Source: Komagataeibacter sucrofermentans DSM 15973 (GTDB lineage Bacteria; Pseudomonadota; Alphaproteobacteria; Acetobacterales; Acetobacteraceae). From it: 64,000 nt of DNA. Position numbers and translations under genes: made by a program. The DNA lies in the NCBI RefSeq assembly GCF_040581405.1, contig NZ_CP137157.1, positions 431,001-495,000 on the forward strand. Direction: 5' to 3'. The stretch's first letter is position 1. Each line of letters begins with the position of its first letter. The notes beneath the pieces were generated by a model. The model was not told the DNA's origin and made no database searches. It saw nothing but the letters and a program-made list of their open reading frames with translations. Shown here piece after piece: positions 25,569 to 34,272 of the stretch.

Positions 25569-26524
25569 AGGCGCGGCTGCATACCGACTGGCGCGATATT
25601 CCCGATAGCGCGCGCGGGTGCGTGGCCGCCCTGGGCAATTTTGATGGCGTGCATATGGGCCATGCCCATCTGGTCCATGCGCTGCATGCCGCCCGCCCCG
25701 AGCGTGAGCTGGCGGTGGTGACCTTCGAGCCGCATCCGCGCGAACTTTTCCGCCCGCAGGACCCGCCCTTTCGCCTGACCCTGCCCGAGGAGCGTTTTAC
25801 AGCCCTCGCCGCCCTTGGGGTGAAGCATGTGTTCCAGATCGGGTTCGATCAGGAATTCAGCGCCATGGGGGCCGAGCATTTCGTGACCCGCGTGCTGCAT
25901 GAAGGGCTTGGGCTGCGCCATGTCGCCTGCGGCATGGATTTTGCCTTTGGCCACCGCAGGCAGGGCAATGTCGACTTCCTGACCGAGCAGACCGAGGCGC
26001 TGGGCATCGGGCTGACGGTGGTGCCGCCTCTATCCGATTCGCTGGGACCGTATTCCTCAAGCCGCATCCGCAGGCTGTTGCAGGATGGCTATCCCGAGCG
26101 CGCGGCGGAGGAACTCGGGCGCCCCTGGTCGATTCGCGGCGTGGTGCAGCATGGCGACAAGCGTGGCCGCCTGCTCGGCTTCCCCACCGCCAACATCGCC
26201 CTTGGCCGCCACCTTGAGCCCGCGCGCGGGGTTTATGCCGTGAGCGTGCGCCTGTCCGATGGCCGGGTCTGTCCCGGCGTTGCCAATATCGGCCGCAGGC
26301 CCACCATCAATGACGGGCAGGAAAGCCGGCTGGAAGTGCACCTGCTCGGCTTTGATGGCGACCTGTATGGCCAGACCCTGTCGGTGGCGCTGCATACGCT
26401 GCTACGCGCCGAGCGCCGGTTTGACGGGCTCGATGCGCTCAAGGCGCAGATCGCGCGGGATTCCGCGCAGGCCAGCGCCTGGCTTGCCGCGCGCCAGACA
26501 GGCGGCCCGCCGGCCAAGGCTTGA
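25565..26524 (+). CDS. ribF: Bifunctional riboflavin kinase / FAD synthetase
   Basis: 319 residues. N-terminal FMN adenylyltransferase with the nucleotidyl-transferase motif GNFDGVHMGH (about residues 21-30) and YSSSRIRRLLQDG. C-terminal flavokinase begins around residue 185 with GDKRGRLLGFPTANI. It makes FMN and FAD from riboflavin. Coupled to mtnC at its start and followed by ileS after 96 bp, giving the common ribF-ileS-lspA order. Confidence 0.97.
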   Translation: MKARLHTDWRDIPDSARGCVAALGNFDGVHMGHAHLVHALHAARPERELAVVTFEPHPRELFRPQDPPFRLTLPEERFTALAALGVKHVFQIGFDQEFSAMGAEHFVTRVLHEGLGLRHVACGMDFAFGHRRQGNVDFLTEQTEALGIGLTVVPPLSDSLGPYSSSRIRRLLQDGYPERAAEELGRPWSIRGVVQHGDKRGRLLGFPTANIALGRHLEPARGVYAVSVRLSDGRVCPGVANIGRRPTINDGQESRLEVHLLGFDGDLYGQTLSVALHTLLRAERRFDGLDALKAQIARDSAQASAWLAARQTGGPPAKA

Positions 26525-26620
26525 CCGCGCCGCGCTACGGCACCCATAAGGTTGCGCCCCCTGAGGTTGCGTCTTTTGGGGCCAACTGACCTTTCCCCTG
26601 CCAGAAGAACAGAACAGGCC

Positions 26621-29494
26621 ATGTCCGAGTCAAAACCACAGGATCTCTATCGGGAGACGGTCTTCCTGCCGACGACCTCCTTCCCCATGCGCGGCAACCT
26701 GCCCCGGCGGGAACCCGAGATTCTGGCGGGGTGGGAAGGCGAAAAGCTCGATGCGCGCCTGTTCGAGCAGGCGAAGGGGCGTGACGTGTTCATGCTCCAT
26801 GATGGCCCGCCTTACGCCAACGGCCACCTGCATATCGGCCACGCGCTGAACAAGATCCTCAAGGACGTGATCAACCGCGCCCACCGCATGGCGGGCTACG
26901 GCATCCATTACGTGCCGGGCTGGGATTGCCACGGCCTGCCGATCGAATGGAAGATCGAGGAGGAATACCGCAAGCGCGGGCAGGACAAGGACAGCGTGCC
27001 CGTGCTGCAGTTCCGCGCCGAGTGCCGCGCCTATGCCCAGAAATGGCTCGACACGCAGGCCAGCGAGTTCCGCAGGCTGGGCGTGCAGGCGGAGTGGGCG
27101 AACCGCTACGCCACCATGGATTTCTCATCGGAAGCGGCGATTGCGGGCGAGATCGGCAAGTTCCTGCTCAACGGCCTGCTGTATCGTGGCCTGCGCCCGG
27201 TCATGTGGAGCCCGGTTGAAAAGACCGCGCTGGCCGAGGCCGAGATCGAATATCGCGACCACGAATCCACCGCCATTCACGTGGCCTTCCCCTTCGTGAC
27301 CGACCCCACGCCCGCCAGGGCGCTTGAAGACGTGGCCGCCGTGATCTGGACCACCACGCCGTGGACCATTCCCGCCAACCGCGCCATCGCTTACGGCCCG
27401 GACATCACCTATGCCGTGGTGCGGGTTGATGGCGTGAGCGAGAACGCGACGTTGGAGCCCGAAGCAAAGATACTGGTGGCCGAGGACCTGATCGCGCCGT
27501 TCTGCGAGGCTGCCGGGGTTACGGCCCACCACGTTCTCTACACCCTGCCCGGCAGCGCGCTGGAGGGGGCGATCTCCGCCCATCCGCTGCGGGGGCAGGG
27601 CTATGATTTCGACGTGCCGCTGCTGCCCGGCGAGCACGTGACGACCGAGGCAGGCACGGGCCTCGTGCACACCGCCCCCGCCCATGGCGAGGACGACTTC
27701 AACCTTGGCCGCGCCTATGGCCTCGAGATCACCGAACTGGTGATGGATGATGGCCGCTACGCCGACTATGTGCCGCTCTTTGCCGGTGGCCATGTGTTCA
27801 AGGCCGCCGAGCCGGTGTGCCAGGCCCTGCTTGAGGCCATGCAGCGCGCCGTAAGCGCGGGCACGGCGCCAAGCGGGCTGGTGGCGCGGGCGACGCTTGT
27901 GCATTCCTATCCGCATTCATGGCGCTCGCGCGCGCCGATCATCTACCGCGCCACGCCGCAATGGTTCATTCGCATGGATGGCGAAGGCCACCTGCGCGAC
28001 CGCGCGCTGGCAGCGCTGGAGAAGGTGACTTTCGTGCCCGCGCAGGCGCGTAACCGCCTGACCTCCATGGTCGCGGGCCGTCCCGACTGGTGCATCAGCC
28101 GCCAGCGCGCCTGGGGCGTGCCCATTGCCGTATTCGTGGAAAAGCGCACCGGCGAGGTGCTGCGTGATAAGGAGGTGATGGAGCGCATCGTCACCGCCTT
28201 CCGCGCCGAAGGGGCGGATGCGTGGTACAGCTCGCCTGCCTCGCGCTTCCTTGGCGAAGGCCGCAACCCCGATGATTACGAGCAGGTGTTCGACATCGTG
28301 GATGTGTGGTTCGAGAGTGGCTCGACCCATGCCTTCGTGCTCGGTCATGGCGACATGCCTTTCCCCGCCGACCTGTATCTTGAAGGCTCGGACCAGCATC
28401 GCGGCTGGTTCCAGTCCTCGCTGCTCGAAAGTGTCGGCACGCGCGGCATCGCACCCTACAAGGCGCTGGTGACCAACGGCTTCGTGCTTGATGAGCAGGG
28501 CCGCAAGATGTCGAAGTCGCTGGGCAATGTCATTGCGCCGCAGGATGTCAATGACAGCCTTGGCGCCGACATCCTGCGCCTGTGGGTCATGAACTCGGAT
28601 ACCAACGAGGACCTGCGCATCGGCAAGGAAATCCTCAAGCAGCAGGGCGAGCTTTACCGCCGCCTGCGCAACACGCTGCGCTGGCTGCTCGGGGCGCTTG
28701 ACGGCTTTACCGAGGCCGAGCGCGTGCCCTACGCCGAACTGCCCGAGCTTGAGCGCTGGGTGCTGCACCGCATGACCGAACTCGGCGGCCTCGTGGCCAG
28801 CGCGGTCGAAACGCATGAATGGGTGGGTGTGTACCCCGCGCTGCACGGCTTCTGCGCGGCTGACCTGTCGGCCTTCTATTTCGACGTGCGCAAGGACACC
28901 ATCTACTGCGATGGCCCTTCGAGCCTGAAGCGCCGCGCGGCCCGCACGGTGCTCGACCACCTGCACCGCAACCTGTGCGCATGGCTGGCCCCGGTGCTGG
29001 TGTTTACGGCGGAGGAAGCCTGGCTGGCCCGCCCCGGCAACACCGAGAGCGTGCACCTGCAGGCCTTCGCGGAACTGCCTGCCGAGTGGAACGACCCCGA
29101 ACTGGGCGAGCGCTGGGCCATGCTGCGCGCCGTGCGCCGCGTCATCACCACCGAGATCGAGACCGCGCGGCGTGACGGGCTGGTCAAGTCCTCGCTGCAG
29201 GCGGCGCTCGAACTGCCCCTGTCGGAGGCGGAAGCAGCACGGTTTGCCGATGTGGACTGGGCGGAGCTGAGCATTGTCTCGCAGGCCGATGTAACCGTGG
29301 TGGCGGGTAGCGGCTCGATCTATCTGGGCGAGGACGAAGCGCAGCAGGGCACGCCGCACGGCATTCCCACCATCAGCGTGGCCACCGGGCATAAATGCGC
29401 GCGCTGCTGGAAAGTGCTTGATGAGGTGGGGCAGGATACCCATCACCCCGAGCTGTGCCTGCGCTGTGTCGATGTGGTGCAGGGCAAGGCATAG
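26621..29494 (+). CDS. ileS: Isoleucyl-tRNA synthetase
   Basis: 957-residue class I synthetase. HIGH signature at residues 71-74 (NGHLHIGHALNK), KMSKS loop near residue 630 (GRKMSKSLGN), CP1 editing domain between them with TTTPWTIPANRAI, and a C-terminal zinc finger CARCWKVL...CLRC. Domain set and length are of the bacterial type. lspA follows 5 bases later. ATG 26621 was chosen because residues from here match the family; earlier codons overlap the ribF-ileS spacer. Confidence 0.98.
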   Translation: MSESKPQDLYRETVFLPTTSFPMRGNLPRREPEILAGWEGEKLDARLFEQAKGRDVFMLHDGPPYANGHLHIGHALNKILKDVINRAHRMAGYGIHYVPGWDCHGLPIEWKIEEEYRKRGQDKDSVPVLQFRAECRAYAQKWLDTQASEFRRLGVQAEWANRYATMDFSSEAAIAGEIGKFLLNGLLYRGLRPVMWSPVEKTALAEAEIEYRDHESTAIHVAFPFVTDPTPARALEDVAAVIWTTTPWTIPANRAIAYGPDITYAVVRVDGVSENATLEPEAKILVAEDLIAPFCEAAGVTAHHVLYTLPGSALEGAISAHPLRGQGYDFDVPLLPGEHVTTEAGTGLVHTAPAHGEDDFNLGRAYGLEITELVMDDGRYADYVPLFAGGHVFKAAEPVCQALLEAMQRAVSAGTAPSGLVARATLVHSYPHSWRSRAPIIYRATPQWFIRMDGEGHLRDRALAALEKVTFVPAQARNRLTSMVAGRPDWCISRQRAWGVPIAVFVEKRTGEVLRDKEVMERIVTAFRAEGADAWYSSPASRFLGEGRNPDDYEQVFDIVDVWFESGSTHAFVLGHGDMPFPADLYLEGSDQHRGWFQSSLLESVGTRGIAPYKALVTNGFVLDEQGRKMSKSLGNVIAPQDVNDSLGADILRLWVMNSDTNEDLRIGKEILKQQGELYRRLRNTLRWLLGALDGFTEAERVPYAELPELERWVLHRMTELGGLVASAVETHEWVGVYPALHGFCAADLSAFYFDVRKDTIYCDGPSSLKRRAARTVLDHLHRNLCAWLAPVLVFTAEEAWLARPGNTESVHLQAFAELPAEWNDPELGERWAMLRAVRRVITTEIETARRDGLVKSSLQAALELPLSEAEAARFADVDWAELSIVSQADVTVVAGSGSIYLGEDEAQQGTPHGIPTISVATGHKCARCWKVLDEVGQDTHHPELCLRCVDVVQGKA

Positions 29495-29499
29495 CCGCG

Positions 29500-29973
29500 A
29501 TGAACAACCGCGTTCTGGGTGCCACCTGCCTGCTCGGTGCGCTAGTGGCCGACCAGGCCAGCAAATACTGGGTCCTGAACATCTATGACCTGCCGGCGCG
29601 TGACAGCGTGCCGGTGCTGCCGGGCCTGAACCTGACCATGGTGTGGAACCACGCCATCACCTTCGGCATGCTGGGGGGGGCTGGTTCTGCTGGCCGCATC
29701 ATCTTCTCGGTCGCAGCACTGCTGATCGTGGCGGGACTGGGCATATGGATGGCGCGCACCCGGCGGCAATGGGTGGCGGTGGCGCTGGGCATGGTCATGG
29801 GCGGCGCGATTGGCAACGTGATCGACCGGCTGCGTTTTGGCGCGGTGGTCGATTTCATCCATGCCCATGCCTATGGCTGGTCATGGCCGGTGTTCAACAT
29901 TGCCGATGCGCTGATAGATTGTGGTGTCGCGATCCTGATTATCGACAACCTGCGTGATCGCGATGCAAACTAG
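29500..29973 (+). CDS. lspA: Lipoprotein signal peptidase (SPase II)
   Basis: 157 residues with four predicted membrane helices. Catalytic aspartates are seen in NVIDRLRFGAVVDF (about residue 109) and FNIADALID (about 134), with the conserved Asn in WNHAITFG. It cleaves prolipoproteins at the lipobox Cys. The gene lies 5 bases after ileS, and the next gene encodes a lipoprotein that would be its substrate. A G-run of eight occurs in the coding sequence. Confidence 0.97.
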   Translation: MNNRVLGATCLLGALVADQASKYWVLNIYDLPARDSVPVLPGLNLTMVWNHAITFGMLGGAGSAGRIIFSVAALLIVAGLGIWMARTRRQWVAVALGMVMGGAIGNVIDRLRFGAVVDFIHAHAYGWSWPVFNIADALIDCGVAILIIDNLRDRDAN

Positions 29974-30031
29974 GGGAGGCGCGGCGTGCACATGCTTGCC
30001 GAACCGTTCCACTAACGGTAATAGGCGAGAT

Positions 30032-30556
30032 ATGGCGATTTCAGCTCTCAGACCCCTTTCGTGCGCATTGCTTGTCTCGAGCGGTTTCATGCTCTCGGGG
30101 TGCACGGGTGCCGATGTTTCGCGCGCGTTCGGGCTCGAGCGCAGCCTGCCGGATGAATACACCGTCACCACGCGCGCGCCGCTGTCCATGCCGCCATCGG
30201 ATGAACTCGGTGCGCCCAACAGCAACGCGGTGCAGCGCGCGCAGGACACCAACCCACGCATGCAGGCGCTTGAAACCCTCTCGCCCAACGTGGCGCTGCA
30301 GGGCGCTGACGGCACGGGCAGCGTGGGGCAGACCGCCCTTGTGGGTCAGGCGCAGGAAGCCGCGAACGAGCCAGACAAGGGCGAGATGGGCCGGGCCGAT
30401 ACCAGCTTTGTCGACAAGCTGATGTTCTGGCATGGTGGCGGGGCGGGGAACCTGGTCAATGGCAAGGCGGAAAACGCCCGCCTGCGTGAGGATTCGGCCC
30501 TTGGCCGTAACCTGACCCAGGGTGCGACCCCTACCGTAAGCGGCCCTGCCAAATAA
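30032..30556 (+). CDS. DUF3035-type lipoprotein
   Basis: 174 residues from ATG 30032. Lipobox in FMLSGCTGAD. The segment LPDEYTVTTRAPLSMPPSDEL is the recognisable DUF3035 core found in alphaproteobacterial lipoproteins encoded next to lspA. The remainder is hydrophilic and of low complexity. Function is unknown; a BAM/envelope assembly role has been suggested by context only. Located between lspA and mutL in the same orientation. Confidence 0.82.
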   Translation: MAISALRPLSCALLVSSGFMLSGCTGADVSRAFGLERSLPDEYTVTTRAPLSMPPSDELGAPNSNAVQRAQDTNPRMQALETLSPNVALQGADGTGSVGQTALVGQAQEAANEPDKGEMGRADTSFVDKLMFWHGGGAGNLVNGKAENARLREDSALGRNLTQGATPTVSGPAK

Positions 30557-30611
30557 GGGCTGGCGTCTTGCATGGGCGGCATCAGGCCGCCCCAACCGCC
30601 GGTTTATCCGC

Positions 30612-32477
30612 ATGAATACGTCTTCTACGCCTGAATTGCCGGTCATCCGTCGCCTGTCGGAGCAGGTGGTCAATCGCATTGCCGCAGGCGAGGTGATCGA
30701 GCGCCCGGCTGCGGCGCTGAAGGAACTGGTGGAAAACGCCCTCGATTCGGGGGCGCGGCGCATCGGCATCCGCCTTGATCGTGGCGGAATCGACCGCATC
30801 GAGGTGACCGACGACGGCTGCGGCATGTCGCCCGATGACCTGTGCCTGGCGGTTGAGCGGCACTGCACCTCCAAATTGCGTGACGAGACGCTGGTGCGCA
30901 TTTCTACCCTTGGCTTCCGAGGGGAGGCGCTGCCCTCCATCGGGGCTGCGGCACGGCTTACTGTCATGTCGCGGCAACATGGGACGGATTCGGCGTGGTC
31001 CATCCGCGTGGAAGGGGGCGCCGTCAGCCAGCCCGAACCCTGTGCCGGGCCTGCGGGCACCCGCGTACTGGTGGAGGACCTGTTTTTTGCCACACCCGCG
31101 CGGCGCAAATTCCTCAAAAGCCCACGTGTCGAATCCAGCCATGCCGAGAACGTGGTGCGCAGGCTGGCGCTGTCCGCCCCGCATGTGGCGTTCAGGCTGG
31201 AATTTGACCAGCGCGTAGTCCTTGACCTGCCCGCGCAGGACCGCGCCGCCCGCGTTGCGGCCATTCTCGAGGCCGGTCAGGCCGATGGTCTGCTGGCGGT
31301 TGAAGGCCAGCGTGGCGACCTCAAGCTGAGTGGTTATATCTGCGCGCCATCGGTGCATCGGGCCACGGCCAACGGGCAGATGCTGCTGGTCAATGGGCGG
31401 CCCGTGGTTGATCCGGTGCTGCGCACGGCAGTCAGGGTGGCCTATCGCAACGTGATGGAGCACGGGCGGCATGCGGTCGTGGCCCTGTCGCTGGAAATTC
31501 CGCCCGAGCAGGTGGATGTGAACGTGCATCCCGCCAAGACCGAGCTGCGCTATGCCGACTCGGCTGCGGTGCGCGCGCTGGTCATTGGCGCGCTAGGGCG
31601 CGCCCTTGGCGCCGGGGCGGGTGTTGCGGGCGTGCGGCCCGACCTGCTCCAGTCGCGCGGGCCATCAGCCGCGCGGATATGGTACCCGCCCGAGCGCGGG
31701 AATGACGCGGCGGACCTGTCCACCCGCATGGCAGCCCCAATGCCGCCAGCCCCGCAGGCCGATCCGGACCTGCCCCCCGGCTTTGCCGAGTCGTCGCTGC
31801 CGCTCGCGGCCCTTCCTGCGGCCCGCAAGGCGGTGCCGCAAGCCGTGCTTGAGCATGCCGACACCACTGCCGCCATGGCGCATCCGCTTGGCGCGGCGGT
31901 AGCGCAGGTGCTGGGCACCTATATCCTGTCACAGACGGCGGATGGCGCGCTGGTGCTGGTGGACCAGCACGCCGCCCATGAGCGCCTGACGCATGAAATC
32001 TTGCGCGCGCAGTATCTTGGCGGCGAGATCCGCGCCCAGCGACTCCTGCTGCCCGAGGTGGTGGACCTGCCTGCCCGGCAGGTGGCGGTGCTGCTGCCTT
32101 TCGCCCCCGCGCTGGCCCGGCTGGGCATCGAGATCGAACCCTTTGGCGGCACGGCGGTGCTGGTGCGCGCCCTGCCTGCGCTGCTGGGCAAGGAAAACCC
32201 GGCTTCCATGCTGCGCGACCTGGCCGAGGAACTGGAGGCGGACGAGCTTTCCACCCCCGCGCAGGCCGATGCGCTGGACAGCCGCATGGATGCGATCATT
32301 GCCCGCATGGCCTGCCACGGCAGCGTGCGCGCGGGCCGCAGGCTCACACACGAGGAAATGAACGCCCTGCTGCGCGACATGGAACGCACGCCGCGCGCGG
32401 GCACCTGCTCGCATGGCCGCCCCACCTGGCTGAAGCTGGAAAAGGCCGATCTTGAGCGGATGTTCGGTCGCCGCTAG
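30612..32477 (+). CDS. mutL: DNA mismatch repair protein MutL
   Basis: 621 residues. GHKL ATPase motifs: NRIAAGEVIERPAAALKELVENALD, DDGCGMS and TLGFRGEALPSIG. A Pro/Ala-rich linker runs about 340-430. The C-terminal domain carries DQHAAHERLTHE (about residue 450), a match to the DQHA(x)2E(x)4E metal motif of endonuclease-type MutL, plus ACHGSVRAG and CSHGRPT. This suggests a nicking MutL that does not need MutH. ATG 30612 is close to the preceding lipoprotein gene (55 bp). Confidence 0.97.
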   Translation: MNTSSTPELPVIRRLSEQVVNRIAAGEVIERPAAALKELVENALDSGARRIGIRLDRGGIDRIEVTDDGCGMSPDDLCLAVERHCTSKLRDETLVRISTLGFRGEALPSIGAAARLTVMSRQHGTDSAWSIRVEGGAVSQPEPCAGPAGTRVLVEDLFFATPARRKFLKSPRVESSHAENVVRRLALSAPHVAFRLEFDQRVVLDLPAQDRAARVAAILEAGQADGLLAVEGQRGDLKLSGYICAPSVHRATANGQMLLVNGRPVVDPVLRTAVRVAYRNVMEHGRHAVVALSLEIPPEQVDVNVHPAKTELRYADSAAVRALVIGALGRALGAGAGVAGVRPDLLQSRGPSAARIWYPPERGNDAADLSTRMAAPMPPAPQADPDLPPGFAESSLPLAALPAARKAVPQAVLEHADTTAAMAHPLGAAVAQVLGTYILSQTADGALVLVDQHAAHERLTHEILRAQYLGGEIRAQRLLLPEVVDLPARQVAVLLPFAPALARLGIEIEPFGGTAVLVRALPALLGKENPASMLRDLAEELEADELSTPAQADALDSRMDAIIARMACHGSVRAGRRLTHEEMNALLRDMERTPRAGTCSHGRPTWLKLEKADLERMFGRR

Positions 32478-32611
32478 GCCGCGCGGCAGGGGCCGCATGG
32501 GCGTGGAGCAGAGGCGCCATGGCTGTGGCATGCCGGGGTTCCTCTGCATAATGTGAGCGGGGCGTGGCTGGATTCTCTCCCGCCAACGCTCCTAGGGTCA
32601 GCGCATCATTC

Positions 32612-34147
32612 ATGGATGATGTGAGACCGAATGTGCATCCGATCCTGCTCTCCCTAGTTACGTATCTGCCCCTTGTGGGGGCTGCGGCCATCATGCTCAC
32701 GCGCGGCACGGCCCAGAGTATCGAGACCGCCGCGCGCTGGGTGGCGTTGTGGACCAGCGGCATCGTGTTCGTGCTGGCCGTGCTCATGTGGGCGCAGTTC
32801 GACCCCGCACGGCACGGTATTGCGTTCGAGCAACAGGTCAGGTGGGCCAGTGGCGCGGGCATGTCCTACCATGTGGGGGTTGATGGCATCAGCCTCATGT
32901 TCGTGCTGCTTTCCGCCTTCCTGACTCCACTGGCCATCATTGGCGGGTGGCGGCAGGTCACGGGGCGGGTGCGCGACTACATGGTGGCCATGCTGGTGCT
33001 GGAAACGACGCTGATCGGGCTGTTCTCGGCGCTCGATCTGGTGCTGTTCTATGTGTTCTATGAAGCAACGCTGCTGCCTGCCAGCCTGATGATTGGCGTA
33101 TGGGGCGGCCCGCGCCGGGTCTGGGCCTCGCTGCAGTTCTTCCTGTTCACCTTTGGCGGCTCGCTGTTCATGCTGCTGGCATTGCTGGCCATGTGGAACG
33201 CCACCGGCACCACCGACATCGTGGCCCTGCAGCATCATGGCTTTGGCCACGGCATGCAGTGCTGGCTGCTGGCGGGCTTCATCATCGCCTTTGGCGTCAA
33301 GCTGCCGCTGTTTCCGCTGCATGCGTGGCTGCCCGATGCCTATACGGAGGCCCCGACCCCGGCCTCGGTCATGCTTTCTGGCGTGCTGTCAAAGGCGGGT
33401 GCGTACGGCCTGCTGCGCTTTGGGGTGATGATGTTCCCCGATGCGGCGCGGCTGTTTGCCCCCGTGGTGCTGACGCTGGGCGTAATCGCGGTGATCTACG
33501 CCGCCATCATCGCGCTGGCGCAGACCGACATGAAGCGCGTGATCGCCTATTCCTCGTTCTCGCATATGGGGGTGATCGCCATCGGGCTGTTCACGCTCAC
33601 GCCCGAGGGGATTGATGGCGCGATCTTCCAGATGCTCTCGCATGGCATCGTGATCGCAGCACTGTTCTTCTGCGTTTCCGCTGTATCCTGGCGGGCGGAA
33701 ACGCGCGAGATCAGCGCATTCTCCGGCGTGGCCCACAAGATGCCGGTGCTCGCCACGCTGGCCATGCTGTTTGTCATGGCCAATATCGGCCTGCCGGGCA
33801 CGGGAGCCTTCGTGGGTGAGTTTCTGGTCATGGTCGGCGCGCTGCATGTCTCGTTCTGGCTGGCCTTCCTCGGTGGCACGAGCATGATTCTGGGTGCGGT
33901 CTATATGCTGGTGCTCTACCGCCGCGTGCTGTTTGGCGCGGACCGGGGTGGCATCGTAGCACTGCTGCGTGACCTGACCGGGCAGGAACTGGCCGTGCTG
34001 GTGCCGCTGGCCATCGTCACCATATGGATGGGTGTGCACCCCAACTCGTTCCTGCGCGTGTTTGATCCTGCCGTGACCTACCTGCTGCACCCGCTGGCCA
34101 CCGTGGCGGCGGTCGAGCCTGCGCAGATCACGCATGTGGCAGGATAA
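32612..34147 (+). CDS. nuoM: Solitary NADH-quinone oxidoreductase subunit M
   Basis: About 511 residues, polytopic (roughly 13-14 helices). Key proton-channel residues look intact: the TM5 Glu in FYVFYEATLLPASLMIG, the TM7 Lys in AFGVKLPLFPLHAWLPDAYTEAPTPASVMLSG and the next Lys in VLSKAGAYGLLRFG. NuoM rather than MrpD is supported by that HAWLPDAYTEAP segment and by the absence of mrp neighbours. No other nuo gene is adjacent: mutL lies upstream, and repeat copy D and parE downstream. ATG 32612 chosen; GTG 32564 would add 16 residues. Confidence 0.88.
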   Translation: MDDVRPNVHPILLSLVTYLPLVGAAAIMLTRGTAQSIETAARWVALWTSGIVFVLAVLMWAQFDPARHGIAFEQQVRWASGAGMSYHVGVDGISLMFVLLSAFLTPLAIIGGWRQVTGRVRDYMVAMLVLETTLIGLFSALDLVLFYVFYEATLLPASLMIGVWGGPRRVWASLQFFLFTFGGSLFMLLALLAMWNATGTTDIVALQHHGFGHGMQCWLLAGFIIAFGVKLPLFPLHAWLPDAYTEAPTPASVMLSGVLSKAGAYGLLRFGVMMFPDAARLFAPVVLTLGVIAVIYAAIIALAQTDMKRVIAYSSFSHMGVIAIGLFTLTPEGIDGAIFQMLSHGIVIAALFFCVSAVSWRAETREISAFSGVAHKMPVLATLAMLFVMANIGLPGTGAFVGEFLVMVGALHVSFWLAFLGGTSMILGAVYMLVLYRRVLFGADRGGIVALLRDLTGQELAVLVPLAIVTIWMGVHPNSFLRVFDPAVTYLLHPLATVAAVEPAQITHVAG

Positions 34148-34155
34148 AAAATGAT

Positions 34156-34239
34156 AAAAGTTTTTGGTGCCGCCTTTTTCACAAGGCGGCATTCTTTTGA
34201 AGCTTTTTGAAAAAAGCTTCACCAAAAACTTCTGCTTTT
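34156..34239. repeat. Dispersed palindromic repeat, copy D (best-folded copy)
   Basis: The outer arms AAGTTTTTGGTG (34158-34169) and CACCAAAAACTT (34220-34231) are perfectly complementary. They enclose two hairpins: GCCGCCTT/AAGGCGGC (34169-34176 with 34183-34190) and GAAGCTTTTT/AAAAAGCTTC (34199-34208 with 34211-34220). Inverted relative to copies B and C. Lies between convergent nuoM and parE. Confidence 0.92.
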
Positions 34240-34244
34240 AAAGC

Positions 34245-34272
34245 CCGGCCCCCTCTGGAGGCCGGTTTTTTT
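34245..34272 (+). terminator. Rho-independent terminator after nuoM
   Basis: CCGGCC (34245-34250) and GGCCGG (34260-34265) form a hairpin followed by seven T residues that run into the parE stop codon. It terminates the plus-strand block ending in nuoM. Confidence 0.85.

Noticed and set aside
32612..34147. Assignment as an Mrp antiporter subunit (MrpD)
   Set aside because: No mrp neighbours, and the conserved segments around the TM5 Glu and HAWLPDAYTEAP match NuoM better. A tree would be needed for certainty.
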